A DNA stretch of 64,000 nucleotides from Pseudoalteromonas aliena SW19 (GCF_014905615.1 NZ_AQGU01000029.1:186001-250000); one strand, 5' to 3'. Numbered from the stretch's first letter, positions 46,171 to 57,262 are shown. The notes: generated by a model not told the origin, from the letters alone. A program made the numbers and translations.

Positions 46171-46283
46171 TCGAATTGAAAGTAAACACCTTGTCTATTT
46201 TGAGCAAGTACACCCACCATTAACTCTGTTGAGTCTGACAGTGTACGTTTTACTTCTAGCTTTTCTATGGGTTTAAAGGCCAT
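46116..46283 (-). pseudogene. hipA: Truncated hipA toxin gene
   Basis: ATG at 46283 overlaps the end of hipB. The product begins AFKPIEKLEVKRTLSDSTEL and continues MVGVLAQNRQGVYFQFDQGY. This is the N-subdomain-1 start of HipA-family kinases (ekLeV...l..g..vGtLa....gv.FeYd..yl). After ~42 residues homology ends at the R2 repeat and the frame runs 13 residues into repeat sequence before a stop. The other ~390 residues (kinase core) are gone, so no toxin is made. Confidence 0.75.
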
Positions 46284-46533
46284 TGTTTAATACCTGATCA
46301 ATAGACGTTGGCGCATTCTTACCTTGAGCTGGCGCTTTTGTTAAGTCATATAAACGAGTTAAGTCGTCGAGTGTTTGCCACAAAAGTAATAGCTGCCTAA
46401 ACGAAATAAGCCCTGTAACCTCAAACTTTTTGATTGTAGAAGCAGGTACCGTACTTTTTTTAGCTAACGCTTCACGTGACATTTTTGCTTTTTTACGGCG
46501 TTCTTTTAGGTGCTCAGCAAAGGCTAGCTGCAC
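46273..46533 (-). CDS. hipB: HipB-like antitoxin (XRE helix-turn-helix)
   Basis: The 86-residue protein has an XRE-type HTH: FAEHLKERRKKAKMSREALA then KKSTVPASTIKKFEVTG, followed by ISFRQLLLLWQTLDDLTRLY. It ends ALNN-type SIDQVLNNGL, the flexible C-terminus typical of HipB. It is normally paired with the HipA kinase, which here is broken. It still has two upstream operators and is intact, so it is an orphan DNA-binding protein that may retain a regulatory role. Confidence 0.8.
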   Translation of the reverse strand: MQLAFAEHLKERRKKAKMSREALAKKSTVPASTIKKFEVTGLISFRQLLLLWQTLDDLTRLYDLTKAPAQGKNAPTSIDQVLNNGL

Positions 46534-46585
46534 ATCCTCCTCGCTTAATAATAAATAATTAATAACAAAACCTCACGAACTTGAT

Positions 46586-46644
46586 TGGACACGACTGTGT
46601 CCAAAATTGCTTTTTTATGAGCGTAATGGATATTGTAGTGTCCA
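46586..46644. promoter_or_regulatory. Two 18-bp HipB operators
   Basis: TGGACACGACTGTGTCCA (46586-46603) is a perfect palindrome with a 4-bp centre. TGGATATTGTAGTGTCCA (46627-46644) is a second, slightly imperfect one. Their centres are 41 bp apart, about four helix turns, so two dimers would sit on one face. They lie 53 and 94 bp upstream of hipB, where autoregulatory sites are expected. Confidence 0.6.
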
Positions 46645-46780
46645 TTTTTAGTTGTAAAGTTAATGATTGAATACGAGTTACCCAATGTAATTTTTATTGA
46701 TTGAGATCAACAAGAAAACGCAGATTAAAATGCATAATTTACGGCTGAAAATTTATGCTAGAAGTACTAGAGGCTAGAGA

Positions 46781-47026
46781 ATGGCGTTACTAATTAACAG
46801 CAAATGCATTAACTGCGACATGTGCGATCCAGAATGCCCTAACGAAGCCATTTACATGGGCGCTAAAGTTTACCAAATAGATGCAAGTAAATGCACCGAA
46901 TGCGTAGGCCATTACGACAAACCAACCTGTGTCAGCGTATGCCCAATTGACTGCATAAAGCCCGACCCAGCCCATCGTGAAAATATAGATGAATTGGCTG
47001 AAAAATATATCAGGCTAACGAGTTAG
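46781..47026 (+). CDS. yfhL: YfhL-type 2[4Fe-4S] ferredoxin
   Basis: The 81-residue protein carries CINCDMCDPECP (CxxCxxCxxxCP) and the second site CTECVGHYDKPTCVSVCP with the extended CxxC-x(8)-CxxxC spacing typical of YfhL/Alvin-type ferredoxins. Start AL-LINSKCINCD is the family start. It is a small cytosolic electron carrier; in relatives it supports sulphur- or tRNA-modification chemistry and partners are uncertain. Single gene between hipB and the type I restriction operon. Confidence 0.92.
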   Translation: MALLINSKCINCDMCDPECPNEAIYMGAKVYQIDASKCTECVGHYDKPTCVSVCPIDCIKPDPAHRENIDELAEKYIRLTS

Positions 47027-47213
47027 TTTGTTAATTGGTTTTTATGCTTAATGGGTTACGAAGCTCAAATTGCGACACTGTCGCAGCAATCAAACTGCTC
47101 GCATGTGACTAATAAATATCTCCTCATATATTTTTAATTAAGTCTCAATAATTCGCGCTCTTTACGGTATGATAACTCAATAATTTGTATTGATATTCTG
47201 GTCTGAGATAGCT

Positions 47214-48926
47214 ATGGAAACCGCACCTAAAAAAACCGCCACAAAGCCCGCTACTAAAAAAGTTGCTAAAAAAAACACAAAACAAGCACAAGTCGGGTTT
47301 GAAGAGTCCCTTTGGGATGCCGCCAATAAACTACGTGGCAGTGTTGAATCAGCCGAATATAAGCACATTGTTTTAAGCTTAATCTTTCTTAAATTTATCA
47401 GTGACAAGTTTGAAGTACGTCAAAAAGCCATTATTGCTGAGCACGGCGATGAATACATCGACATGGTCGACTTTTACGCAATGGATAACGTGTTTTACCT
47501 ACCAGAAGACGCCCGCTGGTCATACATTCAAGCCAACGCCAAGCAAGGCGATATCGCTGTAAAAATAGATACCGCCTTGCACGGCGTTGAAAAAAACAAT
47601 AAATCACTCGCGGGCGCATTGCCCGATAACTACTTTTCACGCTTAGGGCTTGATGCCAGTAAGCTCTCAGCGTTAATCGATACCATTAATAATATCGACA
47701 CCATCGCCAACCAAAACGAAAAAACAGAAGAAGACTTAGTTGGTCGTGTGTACGAATACTTTTTAGGTAAATTTGCCGCCTCTGAAGGTAAAGGCGGGGG
47801 CGAGTTCTATACGCCTAAGTCAATTGTTACCCTAATAGCCGATATGATTGAACCATTCGAAGGTAAAATTTACGACCCCTGTTGTGGCTCGGGCGGTATG
47901 TTTGTGCAATCGCTAAAATTTATTAATAGCCATAACGGCAATCAAAAAAATGTGTCTATTTATGGGCAAGAGTACACTAATACCACTTATAAACTGGCTA
48001 AAATGAACCTCGCCGTGCGCGGTATTTCGGGCAATTTAGGCGATATAGCGGGCGATACCTTTTTTAAAGATCAACACCCTGACCTAAAAGCCGATTACAT
48101 AATGGCTAACCCGCCGTTTAACCAAAAACAGTGGCGCGCCGATAACGAATTAGTTGACGATGCCCGCTGGGCGGGCTACCCAACACCGCCTACCGGTAAT
48201 GCCAACTATGCGTGGATCATGCACATGATCTCAAAACTCAGCGAGCATGGCACCGCAGGCTTTGTACTGGCTAATGGCTCAATGAGTTCAAACACCAGTG
48301 GCGAGGGCGATATTCGCCAAAAAATAATCGAAAACGATCTAGTCGATTGTATGATAGCCCTACCAGGGCAGCTGTTTTACACCACGCAAATTCCGGTGTG
48401 TTTATGGTTTATCAGTAAAGATAAACGCGGTAATAACGAAAAAGGCCTACTAAAGCGCCGTGACCGCCAAGGCGAAACGCTATTTATAGACGCCCGCGAA
48501 ATGGGCTCTATGGTTAACCGTACCTTAAAAGAACTCACCAACGACGACATAGCAAAAATTACCCAAACCTACCATATTTGGCGTGGCGAAGATCTAACTA
48601 CAGCAAGTACCGAGCGAGAAAGCGCAGATAAAGAGCAAAGCGCAAATAAAGAGCAAGAACAAGCGTACAAAGATGTCGCCGGTTATTGTAAATCAGCCAC
48701 CCTTAGCGATATAAAAGCGAACGACTACGTATTGACCCCTGGGCGCTATGTAGGCGCGGCCGATATTATCGACGACGGTATCCCGTTCGAAACTAAAATG
48801 AGCGAGCTTAGCCAAACTCTTTATAGCCAAATGAGTCAAGCAACACAGCTTGATACAGCCATTCGCACAAACTTAGCGGCCTTGGGTTATGGTGAAGAAC
48901 GTTATGGTGAAAAAAGTAATGACTAA
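47214..48926 (+). CDS. hsdM: Type I restriction-modification methyltransferase subunit
   Basis: From ATG 47214 the product is 570 residues. It opens with a Lys/Ala/Thr-rich tail (APKKTATKPATKKVAKKNTK). The N-terminal HsdM domain follows (GFEESLWDAANKLRGSVESA; EYKHIVLSLIFLKFISDKFE). The SAM-binding DPCCGSGGMFVQ and the catalytic motif MANPPFNQKQW (NPPF) are present, so it is an N6-adenine methyltransferase. It would form M2S with HsdS for methylation and M2SR2 for restriction. An upstream TTG (47190) is less likely as start. It is the first gene of a four-gene operon. Confidence 0.95.
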   Translation: METAPKKTATKPATKKVAKKNTKQAQVGFEESLWDAANKLRGSVESAEYKHIVLSLIFLKFISDKFEVRQKAIIAEHGDEYIDMVDFYAMDNVFYLPEDARWSYIQANAKQGDIAVKIDTALHGVEKNNKSLAGALPDNYFSRLGLDASKLSALIDTINNIDTIANQNEKTEEDLVGRVYEYFLGKFAASEGKGGGEFYTPKSIVTLIADMIEPFEGKIYDPCCGSGGMFVQSLKFINSHNGNQKNVSIYGQEYTNTTYKLAKMNLAVRGISGNLGDIAGDTFFKDQHPDLKADYIMANPPFNQKQWRADNELVDDARWAGYPTPPTGNANYAWIMHMISKLSEHGTAGFVLANGSMSSNTSGEGDIRQKIIENDLVDCMIALPGQLFYTTQIPVCLWFISKDKRGNNEKGLLKRRDRQGETLFIDAREMGSMVNRTLKELTNDDIAKITQTYHIWRGEDLTTASTERESADKEQSANKEQEQAYKDVAGYCKSATLSDIKANDYVLTPGRYVGAADIIDDGIPFETKMSELSQTLYSQMSQATQLDTAIRTNLAALGYGEERYGEKSND

Positions 48927-49899
48927 TCCTCCCAAAAGTAACAGCGCTAGCGTTTTAACTGATCCCGCACTGTTAACCAATATTAAAGCTGTCATAGCGC
49001 AAGCGCGTTCTCACGTTAAGCAAGTCGTTAACAGCACTATGGTGCACGCGTATTGGCAAATTGGCCGTCTAATAGTAGACGATGAGCAACAAGGGAGCAC
49101 GCGTGCTGAATATGGAAAAAGCGTATTAAAAGGCCTTTCTGCTCAATTAACGGCAGATCTGGGTAAAGGGTTTGATGTAAGTAACTTACGTAATATGCGC
49201 CGCTTTTATCTTGCGTTTGAAAAACAAGAGACACTGTCTCTCGAATTAAGTTGGTCGCATTACAATGTACTCGCGCGCATTGAAAACCCAGCAGCACGCT
49301 TATGGTATATGCAAGAGGCCAGTCAACAAAACTGGAGTGTACGCGCGTTAGAACGCCAAATTGGTACGCTTTACTACGAGCGTTTACTCTCAAGTAAAAA
49401 TAAACAACCCGTAGAGCAAGAAGCACAACAAAACGACCTAGAGCAAGGCATTATAAATAACTTACAACAGTTTTTATTAGAGCTAGGTAAAGGCTTTGCT
49501 TTTGTAGAGCGCCAAAAACGCATCCGTTTTGACGACGAAGATTTTTATATCGACCTCGTTTTTTACAATTTTAAACTCAAGTGTTTTTTATTGCTTGATT
49601 TAAAAATTGGCAAACTCAAACACCAAGATATAGGCCAAATGGACACCTACATTCGCTTGTACGATGACTTACACACCAGCAGCGACGACAACCCTACTAT
49701 TGGCCTTGTTTTATGCAGTGAAAAAAGCGAAGCCGTTGTAAAATACTCTGTACTGAGCGACCAAAAGCAGCTGTTTGCCGCAAAGTATTTAGCCCACCTA
49801 CCAAGCGAAGAAGAGCTGCGCATAGAGCTCCAAAAAGAGCGTGCACGTGTGCAAGCGCAATTGCTTAATCAGCAAGTTAAAGGCCAAGATGATGAATAA
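48919..49899 (+). CDS. DUF1016 (YhcG-family) PDDEXK nuclease
   Basis: The preferred ATG (48919) overlaps the end of hsdM by 8 bp; earlier starts at 48889 and 48904 are possible. The N-terminal DUF1016 helical domain shows IKAVIAQARSHVKQVVNSTM, HAYWQIGRLIVDDEQQGSTR and FDVSNLRNMRRFYLAFEKQ. The C-terminal PDDEXK part shows FAFVERQKRIRFDDEDFYID, LVFYNFKLKCFLLLDLKIGK (D...D-x-K type) and HQDIGQMDTYIRLY. DUF1016 proteins often sit inside type I restriction operons. They are believed to be nucleases, but their role is not settled; an extra effector or a regulator of the complex are both possible. Confidence 0.9.
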   Translation: MTNPPKSNSASVLTDPALLTNIKAVIAQARSHVKQVVNSTMVHAYWQIGRLIVDDEQQGSTRAEYGKSVLKGLSAQLTADLGKGFDVSNLRNMRRFYLAFEKQETLSLELSWSHYNVLARIENPAARLWYMQEASQQNWSVRALERQIGTLYYERLLSSKNKQPVEQEAQQNDLEQGIINNLQQFLLELGKGFAFVERQKRIRFDDEDFYIDLVFYNFKLKCFLLLDLKIGKLKHQDIGQMDTYIRLYDDLHTSSDDNPTIGLVLCSEKSEAVVKYSVLSDQKQLFAAKYLAHLPSEEELRIELQKERARVQAQLLNQQVKGQDDE

Positions 49900-49961
49900 A
49901 CAAATCAGCGAAGCGCAAGCGCTTAATAAAGCGAACTGTAAAAATTTGGAGGCGCTGGGAT

Positions 49962-51521
49962 ATGGATTTTAATACTGAGACTTTAGAATCTTTATGCGAG
50001 CTTGTAGTGGATTGTCCTCACTCAACACCCAAATGGACAGATTCAGGAATTATAGTCCTAAGAAACCAAAATATAAAAAATGGAGTACTTGATTTAAGTA
50101 ACCCAAGTTTTACTAATGAAGAAGATTATCAAAAAAGAGTTAAGCGTGCGATCCCACGAGCTGGTGATATTGTCATTACTCGCGAAGCTCCTATGGGAGA
50201 CGTTTGTATAATTCCTGAGGGATTAAAGTGTTGTTTAGGCCAAAGGCAAGTTTTACTTCGCCCACGAAATGAGATCTGCGGTGAGTATTTGTTTTGGGCA
50301 TTGCAGTCACCTTATGTACAACATCAAATATCATGGAATGAAGGCACGGGGACAACAGTCAGTAATGTTAGAATCCCCGTTTTAAAGGCATTGATGATTC
50401 CAAGGTTTCCTAAACATGAAAAACAATCTGCGAAAATATTATCTGTATTAGCAAGTAAATTAGAAATAAACCAACAAACCAACCAAACCTTAGAACAAAT
50501 GGCGCAGGCGTTATTTAAAAGCTGGTTTGTTGACTTTGATCCCGTGTTCGATAACCTACTTGCGAGCGTTGATTTTAACGTAGAAAACCTTGAAACTAGT
50601 CTGCCTGATGAGTTAAAACAAAAAGCACAGCGCCGCTTAGCGGCACTGAACAGCTTACACAATGCGACAGAATGCAAAGCGTCACTCATTGCGCTCGCTC
50701 ACGAGTTACAAGCACAGCTACCAACAAAAGAAGCAACACAATCAGCAGTGCAAGTATCAGAAAAAGCCGCTGAAACACCCGTTAAACCAAACTTTAGCGC
50801 CAACCCTAAAATATTAACCCAACACGCCAACACCCACGCCCATTTCCCCAGTGAATTCGAGCACAACGAACAACTAGGCTGGATACCAAAAGGTTGGAAA
50901 AGTGGCACATTTAAGGATGTTGCTGATGGGCTAAGTGGTTATGCCTTTAAAGGAAAAGACTTCTCCGAGTTTGGTTGTGCTGTTCTTAAGATTAAAAACA
51001 TTTCCACTGATCGTACCGTAACTATTAGTGATGTTAATAGGGTTCTACCAGAAGTAGTTGATAACCTTCACCGTTTTTTACTCAACGATGGCGATATTAT
51101 AATGGCTATGACGGGGGCTGGGAGTGTTGGCCGGTTTGGGGTTGTTGCCACGGAAAATAATGAGCCATACTATTTAAACCAGCGAGTTTGTAAATTGTCT
51201 CCAAAATTAAAAAATGGAGCGCCCTTCTTATTCTCAGCCTTAAACCAACCAGGGCTGGAAGAGGTTATATTTAAAGCCGCACAGGGGAGCGGGCAACCTA
51301 ATATAAGTGTTAATGGCATACTAGCTACAACACTTTTGATTCCAAGCCTATCGACTGTAGAGCTGTTTAGTCGCTTACTCAAAGATACATATGATCGAAA
51401 AATTACATTAAGAAAAGAGTGTTATAAATTAGTCAAACTCCGTGACACTTTGTTACCCAAACTCATCTCTGGCGAATTACAAATACCTGATGTAGCCACC
51501 GACGATGAAACAGTAGATTAA
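49962..51521 (+). CDS. hsdS: Type I restriction specificity subunit
   Basis: The 519-residue protein has two target-recognition domains. The first (residues ~5-150) reads LCELVVDCPHSTPKWTDSGI, VLRNQNIKNGVLDLSNPSF and RAGDIVITREAPMGDV. A conserved coiled spacer follows (LEINQQTNQTLEQMAQALFK, SWFVDFDPV). The second TRD (~310-480) reads GWIPKGWKSGTFKDVADGLS and SGQPNISVNGILATTLLIPS. A C-terminal half-spacer reads LRDTLLPKLISGELQIPD. Each TRD reads one half of a bipartite site, so the recognition sequence cannot be predicted here. GGAGG lies before the ATG. The linker between the halves is long (~90 residues with poly-Ala/Gln). Confidence 0.94.
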   Translation: MDFNTETLESLCELVVDCPHSTPKWTDSGIIVLRNQNIKNGVLDLSNPSFTNEEDYQKRVKRAIPRAGDIVITREAPMGDVCIIPEGLKCCLGQRQVLLRPRNEICGEYLFWALQSPYVQHQISWNEGTGTTVSNVRIPVLKALMIPRFPKHEKQSAKILSVLASKLEINQQTNQTLEQMAQALFKSWFVDFDPVFDNLLASVDFNVENLETSLPDELKQKAQRRLAALNSLHNATECKASLIALAHELQAQLPTKEATQSAVQVSEKAAETPVKPNFSANPKILTQHANTHAHFPSEFEHNEQLGWIPKGWKSGTFKDVADGLSGYAFKGKDFSEFGCAVLKIKNISTDRTVTISDVNRVLPEVVDNLHRFLLNDGDIIMAMTGAGSVGRFGVVATENNEPYYLNQRVCKLSPKLKNGAPFLFSALNQPGLEEVIFKAAQGSGQPNISVNGILATTLLIPSLSTVELFSRLLKDTYDRKITLRKECYKLVKLRDTLLPKLISGELQIPDVATDDETVD

Positions 51522-51573
51522 TAACCTTAGCTAAGCATTTAACCATTTAAAATAACAAGAATAAGGATGTTTG

Positions 51574-54500
51574 ATGAAATTTACTGAAGCCAAATTAGAA
51601 AAAGCGGTGGTTGAGTTATTAGGCGAGCGAGGCTACCCGCATTTACTCGGTGGTGAGCTTACTCGCAATAATAGCGACGTATTAATTAAAGAAGACCTCC
51701 GTGCTTTTTTAACCAAGCGCTACGCTAAAAATAATATTACCACCGGCGAAGTAGACTCTATTATTGCAAAGCTCGAAAAACTCCCTGCCAGTGATCTATA
51801 CGAGAGCAATAAAACCTTTTGTAACTGGCTAAGTGATGGTTTTTTATTGAGCCGCGAGCGTGGAATGGTAGCAGGCAGTGCGGCGCAAAAAGATTTATAT
51901 ATTCAGCTGCTTGATTACGACAACGTTGAGCAAGGCATTAAAAGCAGCCTAATAGCAGGCAGTGCTATGGCTGCTTTGGGTAATATGGCTCTCGATAACG
52001 TGAATGAAGCCAGTGTTACTTACCTGCAAGACGACAACATTTACCGCTTTGTTACCCAGTTAGAAATAGAAAGCCCCACAAGCTACGACAATATTGAAAT
52101 GCGCATTCCCGATGGCATTTTATATGTGAATGGCTTGCCGCTGGTGGTGTTTGAATTTAAAAGTGCGATACGCGAGCAAGCCCCTATATTTGAAGCGTAT
52201 GAGCAGCTAACTGTTCGCTACAAACGCGCTATTCCTCAGCTATTTGTGTTTAATACCTTGTGCGTTATAAGCGATGGTGTAAACAACAAAATGGGTAACT
52301 TATTTGCGCCGTATCAGTTTTTTTACTCGTGGGGCAAAGTAACGGGGCAAGAGCTAACAGCGCAAGAGGGTATTAACTCGTTACATACCTTATTGCAGGG
52401 CTTGTTTGACAAAGCGCGCTTGCGCGATGTAATGCGCAACTTTGTGTTCTTCCCTGATTCTGACAATAAAAGCGCGGGCAAAAAAGAGATAAAAATTGTG
52501 CCGCGTTACCCACAATATTATGCGGCTAATAAGCTGTTCGAAAATATAAAACGGCATTTAAAACCAAAAGGCGATGGTAAAGGCGGTACGTACTTTGGTG
52601 CAACGGGTTGCGGTAAAAGTTACACCATGCAATTTTTAACACGCTTGCTGATGAAAAGCATTGAACTTAAAAGCCCCTCCATTATTTTAATTACCGACCG
52701 AACCGATTTAGACGACCAACTCTCGCAGCAATTTGGTAATGCTAAAACCTACATTGGCGATGACACGGTAAAAACAGTCACTAGCCGCACTCACTTACGT
52801 GAATTACTAGAGGGCCGTAATAGTGGCGGTGTATTTTTAACGACCATTCATAAATTTACCGAAGACACCCAGCTTTTAACCGATCGCACTAACGTTATTT
52901 GTATTTCTGATGAGGCGCATCGTAGCCAAGTAAATCTTGATCAAAAAATTACCATTACCGAGAAGGGTGTAAAAAAGACCTTTGGTTTTGCTAAATACCT
53001 GCACGACTCACTGCCAAACGCTACTTACGTTGGTTTTACCGGCACGCCAGTCGATGCCACGCTGGATGTGTTTGGTGAAGTGGTTGACTCGTACACCATG
53101 ACCGAATCGGTCAAAGATGAAATAACCGTGCGCATAGTTTACGAAGGCCGCGCGGCTAAAGTGTGTTTAAACAACAGTAAGCTGGCCGAAATTGAAGCCT
53201 ACTACAAAGAATGCGCCGATGCAGGCAGTAACGAGCTGCAAATAGAAGACAGTAAAAAAGCCACTGCCAACATGAATAGCATTTTAGGCGATCCTGACCG
53301 TATACGTGTATTAGCAAGAGACTTTGTACAGCACTACGAAAAACGCGTTGAAGAATGCTCAACGGTTGCCGGCAAGGCAATGTTTGTGTGTAGCTCGCGT
53401 GGCATTGCTTATCAGTTGTATCAAGAATTAGAAGAACTACGCCCAGATTGGTTTGAGGTTGTCGACTCTTTAAACGAGCAGGATAACGCGCAAAACTTAT
53501 CGGATACCGAGCGAAAGCGCGCTATTAGCGAAGGCCGTATTGCAGCCCCTTCTGAAAAAGTAAAAATGGTGATGACCCGTGGCAAAGACGACGTCGCACG
53601 CTTATATAATTTACTGGGCAGTAAAGACGAGCGTAAAGAGCTTGATAAGCAATTTAAAAACAAACATTCGAACTTCAAAATAGCCATAGTGGTAGACATG
53701 TGGCTAACCGGTTTTGACGTGCCATTTTTAGACACCATGTACATAGACAAGCCACTGCAAAAGCACAGCTTAATACAGACTATTTCGCGGGTTAATCGCC
53801 AGTTTGAAGGTAAAAATAAAGGCTTGGTAGTCGATTACATTGGTATTAAATCTGAAATGAATAAAGCGTTAGCGCAGTATTCAAAAACAGACGAAACCAA
53901 TTTTGAAGACATTACCGCGTCGGTTATTGAAGTAAAAAATCACTTAGCGCTACTTGCCGAGCTATTTCATAAATTTGACAGCAGCCCTTACTTTACAGGC
54001 GAAGCAGTTACGCAGCTAAATAGCTTAAACCACGCCGCCGAGTTTGCGCTAATTACCGAAAAGCGCCGAAAACGCTTTATGGATCTAGTTAAGCGTTTAA
54101 AAGCCGCTTACGATATATGTTGTGGTAGTGAAAAAATTAACGAAAACGAGCGTAACCACATTCACTTTTACCTCGCCATTCGCTCTATTATTTACAAGCT
54201 AACCAAAGGCGAAGCGCCCGATACCGCGCAAATGAACGCCAAAGTACGTGAAATGATAGCCGAAGCCCTACAAAGCGACGGCGTTGAAGAAGTATTTAAA
54301 CTCGGCAATGAAGACGGCGGCGAAATCGACATTTTTAATGATGACTACATCGCCAAAATAGAAAAAATAAAACTCCCCAATACCAAAATTAAAATACTGC
54401 AACAAATGTTAGCTAAAGCCATAGGCGAGCTTAAAAAAGTAAACCAAACCCAAGGTATCGATTTTACTAAACGCTTTGAATCGCTGGTACAGCGCTATAA

Positions 54501-54906
54501 CGAGCGAAAAGATGATGACATATTGGTAAGTAACGTACTTGATGAGTTTTCAGATACTATGGTTAATATGATTTACAGCGTACGCGACGAAATGAACGCC
54601 GGCGACGAGCTAGGCATTGATATTGAAGAAAAAGGCTTTTACGACGCATTAAAAATGCTCGCAATTAAATACGACTTTGACTACCCCGAAGATAAGCTAA
54701 TAGAGCTCGCCCAAGCGGTAAAAGTGATAGTGGACGACAAAGTTAAATTTGTTGATTGGAACCACCGCGAAGATATTAAATCATCCCTAAGAGTAGAGCT
54801 TATTTTAATACTGGCTAAATTTAAGTACCCACCAATAAGCCACGACGAAGTGTACAAAGAAATTTTTGAACAAGCACAAAATGTAAAAGCGAATAAAGAG
54901 GGGTAA
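51574..54906 (+). CDS. hsdR: Type I restriction endonuclease/translocase subunit
   Basis: From ATG 51574 (AAGGA upstream) the product is 1110 residues. The N-terminal nuclease has PDGILYVNGLPLVVFEFKSA (the D...ExK motif). The SF2 motor has Walker A GATGCGKSYTM, LITDRTDLDDQL, the DEAH-type box ISDEAHRSQ, and GFTGTPVDATLDVFGE. Motif VI region is LIQTISRVNRQFEGKNKGL. The C-terminal helical domain binds the M/S core. It cleaves unmethylated DNA at distance after ATP-driven translocation. All motifs are present, so the system looks functional. Confidence 0.96.
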   Translation: MKFTEAKLEKAVVELLGERGYPHLLGGELTRNNSDVLIKEDLRAFLTKRYAKNNITTGEVDSIIAKLEKLPASDLYESNKTFCNWLSDGFLLSRERGMVAGSAAQKDLYIQLLDYDNVEQGIKSSLIAGSAMAALGNMALDNVNEASVTYLQDDNIYRFVTQLEIESPTSYDNIEMRIPDGILYVNGLPLVVFEFKSAIREQAPIFEAYEQLTVRYKRAIPQLFVFNTLCVISDGVNNKMGNLFAPYQFFYSWGKVTGQELTAQEGINSLHTLLQGLFDKARLRDVMRNFVFFPDSDNKSAGKKEIKIVPRYPQYYAANKLFENIKRHLKPKGDGKGGTYFGATGCGKSYTMQFLTRLLMKSIELKSPSIILITDRTDLDDQLSQQFGNAKTYIGDDTVKTVTSRTHLRELLEGRNSGGVFLTTIHKFTEDTQLLTDRTNVICISDEAHRSQVNLDQKITITEKGVKKTFGFAKYLHDSLPNATYVGFTGTPVDATLDVFGEVVDSYTMTESVKDEITVRIVYEGRAAKVCLNNSKLAEIEAYYKECADAGSNELQIEDSKKATANMNSILGDPDRIRVLARDFVQHYEKRVEECSTVAGKAMFVCSSRGIAYQLYQELEELRPDWFEVVDSLNEQDNAQNLSDTERKRAISEGRIAAPSEKVKMVMTRGKDDVARLYNLLGSKDERKELDKQFKNKHSNFKIAIVVDMWLTGFDVPFLDTMYIDKPLQKHSLIQTISRVNRQFEGKNKGLVVDYIGIKSEMNKALAQYSKTDETNFEDITASVIEVKNHLALLAELFHKFDSSPYFTGEAVTQLNSLNHAAEFALITEKRRKRFMDLVKRLKAAYDICCGSEKINENERNHIHFYLAIRSIIYKLTKGEAPDTAQMNAKVREMIAEALQSDGVEEVFKLGNEDGGEIDIFNDDYIAKIEKIKLPNTKIKILQQMLAKAIGELKKVNQTQGIDFTKRFESLVQRYNERKDDDILVSNVLDEFSDTMVNMIYSVRDEMNAGDELGIDIEEKGFYDALKMLAIKYDFDYPEDKLIELAQAVKVIVDDKVKFVDWNHREDIKSSLRVELILILAKFKYPPISHDEVYKEIFEQAQNVKANKEG

Positions 54907-55287
54907 ATTAGCCAAGTGTTGTGGTCATTATGCTAAACCGACTTGCATAGGCGTCTGTCTTGTTAAATGTATAAAACCAGAGCCCTCGTATTATGAAAAT
55001 TTAGACGAGCGGGCACACAAGTGCGTTAAAGTTAGATGAAAACTGCTGATCTTTAAAACGTGTTTTTTAGTAACACATTAATAGTGTATATAGTTAAAAA
55101 CTAAAACGAGCGCAGCAGTATTTATCTAACAGCCCTAAATAGGGCTTATCTCACTATAGACGGTGACAAGCTAAACTCTAAATACACTTGATTTGTTTGT
55201 TTAATAGTCAACTTAGCCCCTGCAACCCTTTATTTGTATGGTTTTTGTACTAAATCAATATTATTTTTAAAAAGTTAAAATAAAGCA

Positions 55288-55315
55288 TTGACCCCCGCTC
55301 GAATCTCCTTATAAT
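55288..55315 (+). promoter_or_regulatory. rrn promoter P1
   Basis: -35 TTGACC (55288-55293) and -10 TATAAT (55310-55315) with a 16-bp spacer, followed by the GC-rich discriminator GCGCCCCC typical of stringently controlled rRNA promoters. Upstream is an A/T-rich UP-like stretch (ATTATTTTTAAAAAGTTAAA). The region from 54907 to here has no gene. Confidence 0.8.
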
Positions 55316-55435
55316 GCGCCCCCACTGAGACGGGAAAGGCTGAAGCATAGCGAGGCAGCTACGACTCAAAAAGTTAAGATAAAACTTAGGTTTTAAATTG
55401 TTGAAAGAAAGTTTAAAGCTATTTGAAACAAAGTG

Positions 55436-55463
55436 TTGACTCGAAAAATAAAGGGTGTACTAT
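55436..55463 (+). promoter_or_regulatory. rrn promoter P2
   Basis: -35 TTGACT (55436-55441), -10 TACTAT (55458-55463), 16-bp spacer, 264 bp before the 16S gene. Weaker -10 than P1. Confidence 0.7.
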
Positions 55464-55497
55464 TCGCATCCCTTGAGACGCTAAAGCGACTCAAAAC

Positions 55498-55510
55498 GTT
55501 CTTTAACAAT
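55498..55510 (+). promoter_or_regulatory. BoxA antitermination site of the rrn leader
   Basis: GTTCTTTAACAAT closely follows the BoxA consensus (TGCTCTTTAACAA), which recruits Nus factors so that RNA polymerase does not terminate within the rRNA genes. A second boxA-like word (TGCTCTTTAAAAATT, 57346-57360) precedes the 23S gene. Confidence 0.75.
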
Positions 55511-55516
55511 ATAAAG

Positions 55517-55536
55517 CAATCATCTGTGTGGGCACT
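55517..55536 (+). other. 16S processing stem, upstream arm
   Basis: CAATCATCTGTGTGGGCACT is complementary, with one G-U or mismatch, to AGTGTCCACACAGATGATTG at 57288-57307 downstream of 16S. Together they form the long stem cut by RNase III to release pre-16S. Confidence 0.75.
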
Positions 55537-55726
55537 CGTACAGATTGAGTTCTAACAGCCAAGCTTAGTTCGCTAAGTAAGGCAAACAAATTAGAGTCTC
55601 AATTGAAAACTGAGTGACCAACAGAAGTAACTTATTTATAAGTTGCTTCGGCACAGTCAATTCAATATCGAAAGATATTAAAATAAATTCAGAATTCATT
55701 GAGCTGTCGAAAGACATAAAACTTTT

Positions 55727-57262
<1,536 letters not shown>

